Shown: positions 28,907-37,009, numbered from the stretch's first letter. The stretch is 64,000 nucleotides of DNA from Flavobacteriales bacterium (GCA_016713875.1 JADJOI010000003.1:2666001-2730000), one strand, 5' to 3'. Translations and numbers: made by a program. Notes: generated by a model from the letters alone, not told the origin.

Positions 28907-29430
28907 GCGATTCGGTGATCATCGAGCCGGTGAGCAAGGCGGACGACGCCGGTTTCCACAGGCTTGTGAGCCGTGAGCAGGACCGGCTGCGCCCCTACTT
29001 CCCGGTGACGGTGGGCCGCTGCGCGGATGTGGGCGCCACGCGGCGCTACCTCAAGGAACTGGTGGCCTCAGCGAAGGAGGGCTCCTACTTCTGTTTCGTG
29101 CTTCGCGACTATGAGGGCTCCGATCCCATCGGCGCCATCTTCCTCAAGCAGTTCGACCGCATGGTGGGCCGCTGTGAGGTGGCCTACTTCATCGACGACG
29201 CGCACGGTGGACAGGGCTACGGCACCCTCGGGGTGATGTGGGCGGTGGACCACGCCTTCAGCCGGTTGGGCATGAGCAAGGTGGTGGCCCGCATCGCGCC
29301 GGACAACGTCGCCAGCATCCGGGTCGCCGAGCACTGCGGCTTCCAGCGCGAAGGCCTCCTTCGGCGCGAGTTCCGCACCGGAATGGGCGAGCTGGTGGAC
29401 CTGCTCTACTACGGCAACCTGCGCCCATGA
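28903..29430 (+). CDS. GNAT-family N-acetyltransferase (RimJ/RimL-like)
   Basis: A 175-residue acetyltransferase. The acetyl-CoA binding loop is visible as DDAHGGQGYGTLG (QxxGxG), followed by NVASIRVAEHCGFQREGLLRR, the usual RimL-like strand-helix ending. The substrate could be a protein N-terminus or a small amine and cannot be told. It is the fourth gene of the overlapping chain. Confidence 0.85.
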   Translation: MSDSVIIEPVSKADDAGFHRLVSREQDRLRPYFPVTVGRCADVGATRRYLKELVASAKEGSYFCFVLRDYEGSDPIGAIFLKQFDRMVGRCEVAYFIDDAHGGQGYGTLGVMWAVDHAFSRLGMSKVVARIAPDNVASIRVAEHCGFQREGLLRREFRTGMGELVDLLYYGNLRP

Positions 29431-29606
29431 CCCGCCGACGACCATCCCGGCGAACACCGGCCTCGGTGGACCGATCGACGAAACGCGCCGCGCAGAAGGC
29501 GGCCGGTGCCTTCGATGGTCGCTTTCGTCCGCGCGTGGTGCGCAGCCGGAAGACCTACTCGCGCAAGCCCAAGCACCGCGACCGCGGCATGGGCTCCGAA
29601 CCTTAG
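29427..29606 (+). CDS. Small basic protein of unknown function
   Basis: A 59-residue, strongly basic protein (MTRRRPSRR ... FRPRVVRSRKTYSRKPKHRDRG). The start overlaps the GNAT stop by ATGA, which supports it being translated. The tail pattern VVRxRKxYSRKxKHR resembles short conserved basic proteins I associate with other Bacteroidota, possibly nucleic-acid binding. Its TAG stop overlaps the stop of the converging cytochrome gene by 3 bases. Confidence 0.65.
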   Translation: MTRRRPSRRTPASVDRSTKRAAQKAAGAFDGRFRPRVVRSRKTYSRKPKHRDRGMGSEP

Positions 29607-30580
29607 GGCGCGGGAGTCCACTTCTCCACCCGGCCGGCCACGGGCGGGAGCGCGGCGAGGTGGTCGTAGATGGCCCCCAGGTCCTCCTCGGTCATGGTGG
29701 CGTACATCGTCCAGGGCATCACCGTCTGGAAGTCGCCGGGTGCGACCGTGGCAGGCGCGTAGGCCGAGTCCGCATATTGCTTGAAGCGGGCGATGAACAT
29801 GGCCTTGTCCCACGCACCGATGCCGTCCGTGGGGTGCGGAGTGATGTTCGGCGAGCGCAGCACCGAGCCGTCGGGGAAGGCGAAGGTGAAGCCCCCGGCG
29901 AAGGGCTGGCCCACCCGCTCTCCCTTCACCGTGTTGGTGTGGCACTCGATGCAGGCGGCCGCGTTGGTGACGTACTCGCCGTACCGGGCACCGGTGGGCG
30001 CCGGCCGGTCCATCGGCTGTGCGGGCTGCGGCACCGTGCGCATGATCAGGTTCACCGGGAAGTCGATCGTGCTCTCCGGCCAGGGCGGCGTGCTCACCGG
30101 GTCGATGGACCGCAGGTAGGCGATGATGCTGTGTACATCCTCAGTGGCCAGCCGATTGTAGTTCGGGAAGGGCATCACGGGGAAGAACGGATGGCCGTCC
30201 TTGCTCACCCCGCTGGTGATGGCGCGGTACAGCTCACCGTCCGTCCAGTCCTTGAGGGCGAAGGGGGTGATGTTGCGGGCGAAGAACTCACCGGGGAACT
30301 GCATGGTGCGGTCGAACTTGTCTCCGCCCGCGCCCAGGGTGCCCGGCTTGGGCGGACCGGCGAAGAGGCTCCAATCGCGCTGGGCGTGGCAGTCCATGCA
30401 CACGCAGACGCTGTTGGCCAGGTAGCGCCCCCGTTCGATGCGTTCGGGCGTCAGCTCCACCTTCAGGTCCGTGGGCGCGTCCACATCGGGCAGTGCCTTG
30501 GTGAGGTACAGGAGGCCTGCACCGACGACCACGGCCAGGAGCACGAGCAAAGCGCCGAGTATCTTGATGAGCCGTTTCAT
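29603..30580 (-). CDS. Membrane-anchored dihaem cytochrome c
   Basis: A 325-residue protein with one N-terminal membrane helix (LIKILGALLVLLAVVVGAGLLY in pieces) and two haem-binding motifs, CMDCH near residue 61 and CIECH near residue 211. Each is followed by an ITPF- or ITPHPTDGIG-type segment, and the pattern PNYNRLATEDVHSIIAYLRS is typical of thiosulfate dehydrogenase / alcohol dehydrogenase cytochrome-subunit-like domains. It is divergently transcribed from the NuoEF-type gene, so a link to formate oxidation is possible but not shown. Confidence 0.85.
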   Translation of the reverse strand: MKRLIKILGALLVLLAVVVGAGLLYLTKALPDVDAPTDLKVELTPERIERGRYLANSVCVCMDCHAQRDWSLFAGPPKPGTLGAGGDKFDRTMQFPGEFFARNITPFALKDWTDGELYRAITSGVSKDGHPFFPVMPFPNYNRLATEDVHSIIAYLRSIDPVSTPPWPESTIDFPVNLIMRTVPQPAQPMDRPAPTGARYGEYVTNAAACIECHTNTVKGERVGQPFAGGFTFAFPDGSVLRSPNITPHPTDGIGAWDKAMFIARFKQYADSAYAPATVAPGDFQTVMPWTMYATMTEEDLGAIYDHLAALPPVAGRVEKWTPAP

Positions 30581-30685
30581 GGTGTCCTGGTTTGGTGGGG
30601 CGAATGTGGGAAAAGCGCATCCGTGACGCAACCCGATCGCCGCACCCGTTCATCGGACCTGCATCGCCTGCTACCTTCGGAGCGC

Positions 30686-32380
30686 ATGTCCAAGAACATC
30701 TCCTCCCTCTCCGGCCGCGATGGCAGGGAACTCGATGACGCCCTCTGGGACCGGCTGCAGCAGGCCGCCGACCGCATGGGCACACCGTCCACCGAAGCGC
30801 TCACCGCCATTGCGGACGACTACCTGATCGGCGAAGCGGTCACCTATGGCACCAGCACCTTCTACGATTTCCTGAAGCCGGAGAACAAGGGCATCAAGGC
30901 CTACGTGTGCAACGGCAGCGCCTGCCTGGTGGCGGGCACGCAGGACAAGGTGCACCATGCACTGGAGCGGCACTTCAAGCCGGAGGAGATCGGGCACATG
31001 TGCTGCCTGGGGCGCTGCCATGAGAACAGCGCCTTCCACATCGGTGGTCGCAACTACAGCGGTGGCAGCATCGACCAGGTGGACGCCCTCGTGAAGGAGG
31101 TGCGGGACCATGCGCCGATGCAGGTGCCCGCCCATGGGGCACACCATGTGGGGACCACCATGGAGCGGCCGATCCTGACGGCGCCGATGCCGCCGCTGGC
31201 AACCTTCTACGCGCTGTGGGAGCGTGTGTTGAAGAGCGACCCGGCCGATGTGCTGCAGGAGATCAAGACCGCCGTGATCCGCGGCCGGGGCGGTGCGGGC
31301 TTCCCCATGGGGTTCAAGCTGGAGGCCTGCCGCAACGCGGGGGACAGCACCGGAAACGGCACGCCGCGCAAGTACATCGTGTGCAACGCCGACGAGGGCG
31401 ATCCCGCCGCCTTCAGCGACCGCTACCTCTTGGAGCAGCGTCCGCACCTCGTGCTGCTGGGCATGATGATCGCCGGTCACTGTGTGGGCGCCGACACCGG
31501 CGTGCTGTACATCCGGGCCGAGTATCCCGAAGCCATCGCGGCGGTGAAGGCCGCGGTGCACGAGCTGGAGGCGAACGGATGGATCGGGACGGACATCAAG
31601 GGCAGCGGGCGCAGCTGGCGCTTCAAGGTGATCAAGGCCGCGGGTGCTTATGTGTGCGGGGAGGAGACGGCCCTGCTCAACAGCATCGAGGGCAAGCGCG
31701 GTGAGGTGCGCACGCGTCCGCCCTACCCGGCCCAGCAGGGCCTCTTCAACCGGCCCACGGTGGTGAACAACGTGGAGACGCTCGCCTGCGTGCCCTGGGT
31801 GGTGGAGCATGGCGGTGCGGCCTTCGCACGGCTCGGCACCGAAAAGAGCAACGGCAGCAAGCTCGTGTGCCTCGACAGCGGCTTCAACCGTCCGGGACTG
31901 TATGAAGTGGAGTGCGGCACCCCGCTGTCCCGTGTGGTGGATGAACTTGGCGGGGGCTTCGCACGCCCCACGAAGGCGCTGCACATCGGCGGTCCGCTGG
32001 GGGGCATCGTGCCCATGGAGAAGATCAGTGCCTTGTCCATCGACTTCGAGAGCTTCCAGAAGGAAGGCTTTCTCCTGGGACATGCGAGCGTGCTGAGCAT
32101 CCCGTTGGACTTCCCGATGCTCGACTACCTGGAGCACCTCTTCGCCTTCACGGCGATGGAGAGCTGTGGCAAGTGCTTCCCCTGCCGCATCGGATCCACG
32201 CGAGGCAAGGAGCTCATCCAAGGCGTACGCGACGGGCGCCGGATCGACCGCGCGCTCTTCAACGACCTCATCGAGACCATGGAGATCGGTTCGCTGTGCG
32301 CGCTCGGTGGTGGGCTTCCGCTCGGTGTGCGCAACGCGCTCCAGTACTTCGCTGACGAGCTCCGCCCCGCCTTCACCTGA
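30686..32380 (+). CDS. Fused NuoE-NuoF-type NADH-binding subunit (probable formate dehydrogenase beta)
   Basis: A 564-residue fusion. Residues 1-150 are a thioredoxin-like [2Fe-2S] NuoE domain with four cysteines (VCNGSACLVAG and MCCLGRCHENSAF). Residues 170-564 are NuoF-like: GRGGAGFPMGFKLE for FMN/NADH, CNADEGDPAAFSDR, and the [4Fe-4S] ligands in SCGKCFPCR with a later Cys in GSLCALGG. There is no complex I operon here. FdsG/FdsB-like subunits of NAD-dependent formate dehydrogenases have this composition, and fdhA lies 6.9 kb downstream on the same strand, so it probably passes electrons from formate to NAD. Confidence 0.85.
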   Translation: MSKNISSLSGRDGRELDDALWDRLQQAADRMGTPSTEALTAIADDYLIGEAVTYGTSTFYDFLKPENKGIKAYVCNGSACLVAGTQDKVHHALERHFKPEEIGHMCCLGRCHENSAFHIGGRNYSGGSIDQVDALVKEVRDHAPMQVPAHGAHHVGTTMERPILTAPMPPLATFYALWERVLKSDPADVLQEIKTAVIRGRGGAGFPMGFKLEACRNAGDSTGNGTPRKYIVCNADEGDPAAFSDRYLLEQRPHLVLLGMMIAGHCVGADTGVLYIRAEYPEAIAAVKAAVHELEANGWIGTDIKGSGRSWRFKVIKAAGAYVCGEETALLNSIEGKRGEVRTRPPYPAQQGLFNRPTVVNNVETLACVPWVVEHGGAAFARLGTEKSNGSKLVCLDSGFNRPGLYEVECGTPLSRVVDELGGGFARPTKALHIGGPLGGIVPMEKISALSIDFESFQKEGFLLGHASVLSIPLDFPMLDYLEHLFAFTAMESCGKCFPCRIGSTRGKELIQGVRDGRRIDRALFNDLIETMEIGSLCALGGGLPLGVRNALQYFADELRPAFT

Positions 32381-32420
32381 TCGAGGGCAGCGCTGAGGTG
32401 AGCGCAGCTCCAATGCACGA

Positions 32421-32475
32421 CGCGCCGCGATGCGGCGCGCCGGAAATGGCGAAGGGCCCGGAGACCGGGCCCTTC
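32421..32475. terminator. Two tandem hairpins between converging genes
   Basis: First hairpin: a perfect 8-bp stem 32421-32428 with 32432-32439 and a 3-base loop. Second: a perfect 11-bp stem 32451-32461 with 32465-32475 and a 3-base loop. They sit between the NuoEF-type stop (32380) and the histone-like stop (32497), which converge. Neither is followed by a strong T-run, so bidirectional termination is likely but not certain. Confidence 0.6.
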
Positions 32476-32496
32476 GAGCGTTCGGAGCTGAGCTCC

Positions 32497-32613
32497 TTAC
32501 TTCTTCTTCGCGGCCTTCTTGGTGGCCTTCTTCGTGGCCTTCTTCGGAGCGGCCTTCTTGGTCGCCTTCTTCGTGGCCTTCTTCGTGGCCTTCTTTGCTG
32601 CCTTCTTTGCCAT
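32497..32613 (-). CDS. Tiny AK-rich histone H1-like protein
   Basis: A 38-residue protein made of MAKKAAKKATKKATKKATK and continuing KKA/T repeats with a single proline, ending AKKK. Nineteen residues are lysine by my count of the repeat, and the rest are almost all Ala and Thr. It resembles the DNA-binding tail of bacterial histone H1-like proteins (Hc1/HctB type) without any other domain. It is too short for most gene finders. It has its own hairpin downstream and a long gene-free region upstream. DNA compaction or RNA binding is inferred from composition only. Confidence 0.75.
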   Translation of the reverse strand: MAKKAAKKATKKATKKATKKAAPKKATKKATKKAAKKK

Positions 32614-33253
32614 GACGGTTAAGGGTTTGAGACAAACGTATCACCTTGAACGGGTTCGTGCATCAATAGGTTGCGAACATGTACCAACCAAATGATGTTG
32701 ATAACGGTGAACGTCGATCAGCGATCAGCACATCGCATCGGGATCATGCATGCATGCGCTCCTTCGTTGCGATCACGTGCACGCCTTGCTGCACGCGGCG
32801 TTCAGCACATCGCTCAGAAATCATCGAGGAACGCTCCGGTCATCGGCGAACACATCACGAGCATCATCATCAAGCCATGGTGATGTCGCGCGATCACGAC
32901 CGTCACTACGATCGATGATCGATCCATCACGGCAGGAACCACCTCACAGCATGAGGTCATCGCTACGCGGAACTGACCCGGATCACGCATCCATGCACCG
33001 CCCTTGAGAACGGCCAGGCTAGCCCGAGCACGCGCATCGCATCAACCATCCATTCATGGACGATACCGTCGTACCGACCCAGGGCACAGGCCGCACGACG
33101 CGCAGCGCGCTCATCTTCCACCGAGGGCTCTCACCTCACGTCGGCGCGAGCTGCGCCCTCCCTTGGACGGTCCGGATGGACGGCTTACTCGCAGAAGGCG
33201 ATGGGCGCAAAGAAGGATGAAGACGATGACCGCACCCTCCACGATCCGCTGGT
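32614..33253. other. Gene-free region rich in GATC and CATC
   Basis: No convincing gene is seen in these 640 bases. The part 32701-33000 contains nine GATC sites by direct count where about one is expected by chance, with many CATC/GATG words between them and a local ATGCATGCATG. It lies directly upstream of the histone-like gene and may hold its promoter and regulatory sites. The base composition is unlike the GC-rich neighbours. Confidence 0.6.
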
Positions 33254-33715
33254 TCAATCCCAGCAGTCCTCCAGCGGTGCGAAGAAGAGGATGGCCACGC
33301 CCATGAGCGCGACACAGCCACAGATGAGCGCGGTCCTCGACAGCGTCGCCCGATCAGGACGCTCCCGAGTCGCCATACCGATCAGCAACAGGGCCAGCGG
33401 CGTCAAGAGGTAGGTCAACGTTCCTGCTGCGAAGTGGAGCACATGGGACGGCGAAGGATCGACCTGCGCAGGATCGCATCCAAGGTCGCAGGGAAGGAAC
33501 GCCACAGCCACGGTGCCCAACGCATAGAACAACCCGATGGCAGCGGATCTGATCCGGCCTGCAGGAGGCAGCCGCCATGCACCCGCCAGAGTGGATCCGA
33601 AGACCGTGAAGAATACACCGCCGGGAAGCACGCCTCCGAAGCGCAGCACATCGGACCAGGGTGTGCCGGAAGCGTACGTCTCGCTGATGAACTGCCGGAG
33701 ATGGCTGTATCCCGG
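33254..33715 (-). pseudogene. DUF998-like membrane protein, 5'-truncated
   Basis: The minus-strand frame reads SLPGYSHLRQFISETYASG, then GGVLPGGVFFTVFGSTLAG, GLFYALGTVAVAFLPCD, and HVLHFAAGTLTYLLTPLALL: the usual order in DUF998 proteins, which start with another helix before PGYSH. Here the match stops at about 33715, where an OmpA remnant on the other strand begins. A GTG at 33649 could give a 131-residue product, but the first helix and its promoter are gone. Most likely a broken gene. Confidence 0.6.
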
Positions 33716-33921
33716 CAGAGACCACGCGCCAGTACCTGATCGACCAGGGTATCGGGCCGGAACGCATCACATGCAAGGGGTACGGCGAGCGCCAGCTGGT
33801 GAACCCCTGTGCGGATGGTGTGGAATGTTCCGAATTGGAACATCAGATGAACCGTCGTACGGAGTTCATCATCACCGATTGCAAGGATTGCATGAGCACG
33901 GTGAGGGCCGGGGGTAAGTGA
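33715..33921 (+). pseudogene. OmpA-family C-terminal remnant
   Basis: Read from about 33715 in frame, the plus strand gives AETTRQYLIDQGIGPERI, TCKGYGERQLVNPCADG, and NRRTEFIITDCKDCMS before a TGA at 33919. This is the end of a peptidoglycan-binding OmpA domain (the YL...GI..RI...GYGE...NRRTEF pattern). Everything upstream, including the start, is missing and replaced by the DUF998 remnant on the opposite strand. A small stem-loop (GGCCC GAAA GGGCC, 33929-33942) follows. Confidence 0.65.
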
Positions 33922-34189
33922 CCCCTCCGGCCCGAAAGGGCCAGTGCGGCCTATCCTGTGGTCCAAAGGACCGCATGGTTGATGTGTTCGCTTGTACCGG
34001 TACCCTGAGCCCCAGCGAGAAGGGCGGGCTCAAGGAGGCGGTACGGTGGAGCACAGCGCTGCCGATCACGCGACGCAATGCCTGAGCACGTGTGGATCCC
34101 GGCCCGCGATCGATCCAACTCATCCCAGTGTCTTTCCGGTGCAGGGCTCCTCACCGGCGAGAACGCGGTGCGGCACCGATGATCGCCGG

Positions 34190-34663
34190 ATGAAGATCTC
34201 CCGTGCGTCGATCAAGGCGGTCGCAAGACTCGGGGCCATCTCGTTCGCCTGCCACAACCCTGAGCCCACCCCCGTTGAGCAAGCCTGGTTCGCTGGACGT
34301 GTGGAATATGCCTGCTCGTACAGCAGCGCCACCCTGAACACGGACTCACTGGCGTCGCGGAAGTGGCGCACCGGAGCGATGACCTTCAGCGGTTCCGACT
34401 ACTGCAGCCGGTACATCGGGCCGCATACCTCCTCGTACTACTAGTTCGGTGCCAGGGGCCGTTGCGTCGCCTTCGAGCCGGGCGCCACGCCGTATTGCGA
34501 GGACTACACCTCCTCTACTGATCCCGTGATCCCGGTCGAGCGAGTACCCTCCACGGACACGGTCCGCGATCGGCCTGCGCGTTCGCATGGCCAAGATCCC
34601 TGTGTGTATAGGGTTGTCCGGCAAAGCGATGTCGGGCATCGCATGAGGCAGCTTGATCGCTAA
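34190..34663 (+). pseudogene. Decayed lipoprotein-like gene with in-frame TAG
   Basis: From an ATG at 34190 the frame reads through CHNPEPTP, GRVEYACSYSSATLNTDSLAS and MTFSGSDYCSRYIGPHTSSYY, then hits TAG at 34442. Beyond it the same frame continues sensibly for about 30 residues (FGARGRCVAFEPGATPYCEDY), after which it degenerates. This VEYxYxYxS...LNxDSLA pattern is familiar from short Bacteroidota lipoproteins, though I cannot name the family. It is a likely pseudogene. The 270 bases before it (33922-34189) show nothing further. Confidence 0.5.
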
Positions 34664-35250
34664 GCGACCACTAACTCATGCTCCGGACAGTCCGTGCGCA
34701 GATCCTTGGTCGCCAGCGATATTTCCATCAGAGCGCAGCGATGGGTGTTGCGCCGATCACCGCGGTAGTGCGAGCATGTCCAGCACATGCGTTGCACATC
34801 GACAGAGCCATCGGTCAAGAGCTGTTGAAGAACGGTCATGAGCCCAAGGAGCAGGGCTTCCCTTTCGGGCTCGCGCATGACCGCGATGGAACGATCAAGA
34901 CCGGCGGATGCGCTTATCGCCAGGTGGACCTTGCGGCCCTGAGCGGATAGGATGAGCGAATGGCTGCGGGCATCATGAGTTTCCGCACTTCGCTTCAGCA
35001 GTCCGCGATCCACCAGGGTTTTAACGCAAGCGCTCATCGTAGGTCGGCTCACCTGGAGGTCTTGTGCGAGTCGCGCCACGCCCATGCGCTCGCCACTATG
35101 CGCTGCCAAGTGACTGAGCACCTTGGCCTACAGCGGACTGGGATCGCCTTCGCCCGCCCGTTTCCAGCGGCCCGCCCGCGCCACTTCACCGATGCGTTCG
35201 AGCACCTGTGCGATGTGGCTGTCCAGTGGTGTCGGGCGGCGTTGGGCCAT
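34660..35250 (-). pseudogene. MarR-family regulator interrupted by TAG at codon 41
   Basis: From ATG 35250 the frame reads MAQRRPTPLDSHIAQVLERI ... GDPSPL, then TAG (35130-35128), then AKVLSHLAAHSGERMGVARLAQDLQVSRPTMS with a clear winged helix. A CAG-to-TAG change (Gln to stop) would explain it. The C-terminus has a cysteine/histidine cluster (MCWTCSHYRGDRRNTHRCALM ... DCPEHE) that could bind metal. Translation could restart at a GTG at 35121 and still give the DNA-binding domain. It follows the thioredoxin-like gene on the same strand and probably regulated it. Confidence 0.65.
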
Positions 35251-35557
35251 TGTTCAGTGTGTGAAAGTAGGGTACACAAGAAGACCCGGCTTGCTGACCG
35301 GGTCTTCCATTGCGTTGGTGCTGGCCGTAGCCCATTACATCGGCCATGCTCGCGCCGAAGTTGATGGGCAGCACATCGCTGCCGAGCTTCAAGGCGGGCA
35401 CGCTCTTCACGCCTGCTGCCTCGGCGATGCGGTTGCGCTGCTGGCCCAAGTGGACGATCTCCACATCATAATTGGAGCGGTCAACGATCTCGGTGATCCG
35501 GTTCTCGGCGTTGACGCATACGGGGCATCCCGCGTGGTAGAAGACTGCTTTGTTCAT
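35186..35557 (-). CDS. Thioredoxin-like protein with extended C-terminus
   Basis: Starts MNKAVFYHAGCPVCVNAE, with a CPVC redox pair, and continues through GVKSVPALKLGSDVLPINFGAS, a glutaredoxin/thioredoxin-like fold of about 80 residues. Relatives end shortly after the INFGAS segment. Here the frame runs on for some 45 residues, through a terminator-like hairpin (35280-35307) and 65 bases into the MarR gene, so the original stop has probably been lost. The upstream region is shared with the divergent DUF2024 gene and holds a possible MarR operator. Confidence 0.65.
   Translation of the reverse strand: MNKAVFYHAGCPVCVNAENRITEIVDRSNYDVEIVHLGQQRNRIAEAAGVKSVPALKLGSDVLPINFGASMADVMGYGQHQRNGRPGQQAGSSCVPYFHTLNNGPTPPDTTGQPHRTGARTHR
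35280..35307 (-). terminator. Hairpin inside the extended thioredoxin-like frame
   Basis: A 10-bp perfect stem (35280-35289 with 35298-35307) with an 8-base loop, followed on the minus strand by CTTGTGT. It lies where the thioredoxin-like gene would normally end, so it probably was that gene's terminator and is now read through by the extended frame. Confidence 0.55.
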
Positions 35558-35593
35558 GGTTGGATGGCGTTTGGTTGCCGGGGCATTTATTGT

Positions 35594-35608
35594 TTGGTAT
35601 CCTAACCA
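35594..35608. promoter_or_regulatory. Possible MarR-type operator
   Basis: TTGGTATCCTAACCA is an imperfect palindrome close to TTAGTATACTAA-type operators of MarR regulators. It lies 37 bases upstream of the thioredoxin-like start, in the region shared with the divergent DUF2024 gene. The assignment is by pattern only. Confidence 0.35.
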
Positions 35609-35728
35609 TATTCGCACCCGGAACGAATCGCATCGCCATGGCCCGGATCCCCACCCTTGCCCCTTCTCCTCTGCCTGTCGCTGACGGCGTACCCGCAGAT
35701 TAAGATCTCCACACCAACCACCAACAAG

Positions 35729-35992
35729 ATGGAAGTAGCCGTTTGGGACACCTATGTAATGAAGAAGGATGGCACCGTGATGCACTTCGACATCCTTGCA
35801 CCCAGCAGCCAGCGCGACACCGCAGTGATCCACAACTACGGGCGTGAGTACCTGCGCACCAAAGGCCAGGAGGGCCAGGCGCTCACCACCAAGGAGTGCC
35901 GCTTCTGCCACGTGGAGTCCATGCGACCCAAGTGGGCCGAGCAGATCAAGAAGCAGGGCTACTTCATCATCGAGATGGAGGGGTGCGAGTGA
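35729..35992 (+). CDS. DUF2024 family protein
   Basis: An 87-residue protein starting MEVAVWDTYVMKKDGTVMHF and containing GREYLRTKGQEGQALTTKECRFCHVE in pieces; this matches the small DUF2024 family, whose role is unknown. The internal ATG at 35729 is chosen because the family begins with this MxVAVWDTYV sequence; upstream in-frame codons are not conserved-looking. It is divergent from the thioredoxin-like gene. Confidence 0.82.
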   Translation: MEVAVWDTYVMKKDGTVMHFDILAPSSQRDTAVIHNYGREYLRTKGQEGQALTTKECRFCHVESMRPKWAEQIKKQGYFIIEMEGCE

Positions 35993-36048
35993 GCGGGGCT
36001 AGCTGCTGTGCGCGGTCCGAGCTTCCCCGGACTACTTCGCCATGTCTA

Positions 36049-36126
36049 CGGCAGGCAGGCCCGCATCTTGTTCCCCTTCGCCTGGTGTGTGACTTCCGAC
36101 CGACCGCGCGCTTCCTTCAGCTGCAG
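36049..36126 (-). pseudogene. Remnant of a second copy of the 36565-36966 gene 3' end
   Basis: The minus strand reads LQLKEARGRSEVTHQAKGNKM, which parallels the end of the intact gene at 36565-36966 (GLCELTHEAKGNRMRHK). The nucleotide match around CTTGTTCCCCTTCGCCT versus CCTGTTCCCCTTCGCCT is clear. The fragment is followed by GGCAGGCAGGCC, a word also present in a palindromic insert at 42929-42947. Only about 20 codons are recognisable. Confidence 0.4.
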
Positions 36127-36155
36127 CGAACCTGTGCCCACACGGGCACGTTCCG

Positions 36156-36542
36156 CTACAGCTGCATCCCCACGCTCCACCAGTTCCCCGCGTAATCCTT
36201 GAACGACGCGCGCCGATCCGGGTCGCCATCGCGCTGCTTGGGAGCTTCCACCGCTTCGCAACCGAGCGAAAGAGCTTTCGCGTAGGCGGCATCCACATCG
36301 GCCACGTACACATGCATCACGATCGGCACAGCAGGGAACTTCTCCGAAGCCTGGCCAAGCATGATCACCGTATCGTCGAGCATCACCTCGGCATGCATGA
36401 TGGTACCATCGGGCATGTCGTAGCGGCGCAGCTCCTTCGCATCGAACAGCGCCTTCATCAGGTCGATGAACCGACCGGCCTGTGGAACGATGAAATAGGG
36501 TGAGGCGGAATTGTATCCGGCGGGTTTGAAGGGCTTGCTCAT
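36156..36542 (-). CDS. VOC-family (PhnB/glyoxalase-like) protein
   Basis: A 128-residue protein with the vicinal oxygen chelate fold: PYFIVPQAGRFIDLMKALF, AEVMLDDTVIMLGQ, HVYVADVDAAYAKALSLGCE and DRRASFKDYAGNWWSVGM. This is the PhnB-like subgroup whose members have varied or unknown substrates. It is the last of a row of minus-strand small genes that are spaced rather than overlapping. Confidence 0.82.
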   Translation of the reverse strand: MSKPFKPAGYNSASPYFIVPQAGRFIDLMKALFDAKELRRYDMPDGTIMHAEVMLDDTVIMLGQASEKFPAVPIVMHVYVADVDAAYAKALSLGCEAVEAPKQRDGDPDRRASFKDYAGNWWSVGMQL

Positions 36543-36564
36543 GGTGTTACGAAAGTAGGAGGGC

Positions 36565-36966
36565 TCACTTGTGCCGCATCCTGTTCCCCTTCGCCTCGTG
36601 CGTGAGCTCGCACAGGCCGAGCGCTTCCATCAGCGGCGGCAGGTACACACCGAAGCGTCCGCGCAGTCCTTTCTTCAAGCCGTACCAACCGCCCACAGGG
36701 TTCACCGGCGAACGGCCCCAGGCTTCCACGGTGCCCTCCTTCGCGGGCTTCTGCTCATCGGCGCCGCCAAGGTCCATCCAGTCCCCGTGCTTCCTCAGCA
36801 TGGCGTGCAGGTCGCTGATGCACCGGATGTCATACAGCAGCACGGTCTTGCCGACGGTGCACACGAGGACCTCTTTGCCGTCCTTCTCCTCCACATGCAT
36901 CGTGTACTCGGAGGTGTTCGGAGGCGTCTTCAGTTTCCAGGGGTTGTCCTTTGTTCGCTTTTCCAT
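36565..36966 (-). CDS. Conserved hypothetical protein
   Basis: A 133-residue soluble protein with no signal peptide. Notable segments are MHVEEKDGKEVLVCTVGKT, DLHAMLRKHGDWMDLGGADEQ and GTVEAWGRSPVNPVGGWYGL. I have a sense of a conserved family with the GTVEAWGRS..NPVGGWYG pattern but cannot name it reliably. A remnant of the same 3' end lies 440 bases downstream (36049-36126), so the gene was once duplicated. Confidence 0.65.
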   Translation of the reverse strand: MEKRTKDNPWKLKTPPNTSEYTMHVEEKDGKEVLVCTVGKTVLLYDIRCISDLHAMLRKHGDWMDLGGADEQKPAKEGTVEAWGRSPVNPVGGWYGLKKGLRGRFGVYLPPLMEALGLCELTHEAKGNRMRHK

Positions 36967-37009
36967 GTTCGTGCGGGTGGATGGTGAATGGTCGATGTTG
37001 ACCGGGAGA

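Noticed and set aside
34442..35130. Recoding of TAG as an amino acid
   Set aside because: Two TAGs interrupt recognisable genes, but intact genes in the window also end in TAG (29604-29606, 46782-46784, 48857-48859), and the two interrupted genes lie in a decayed region.
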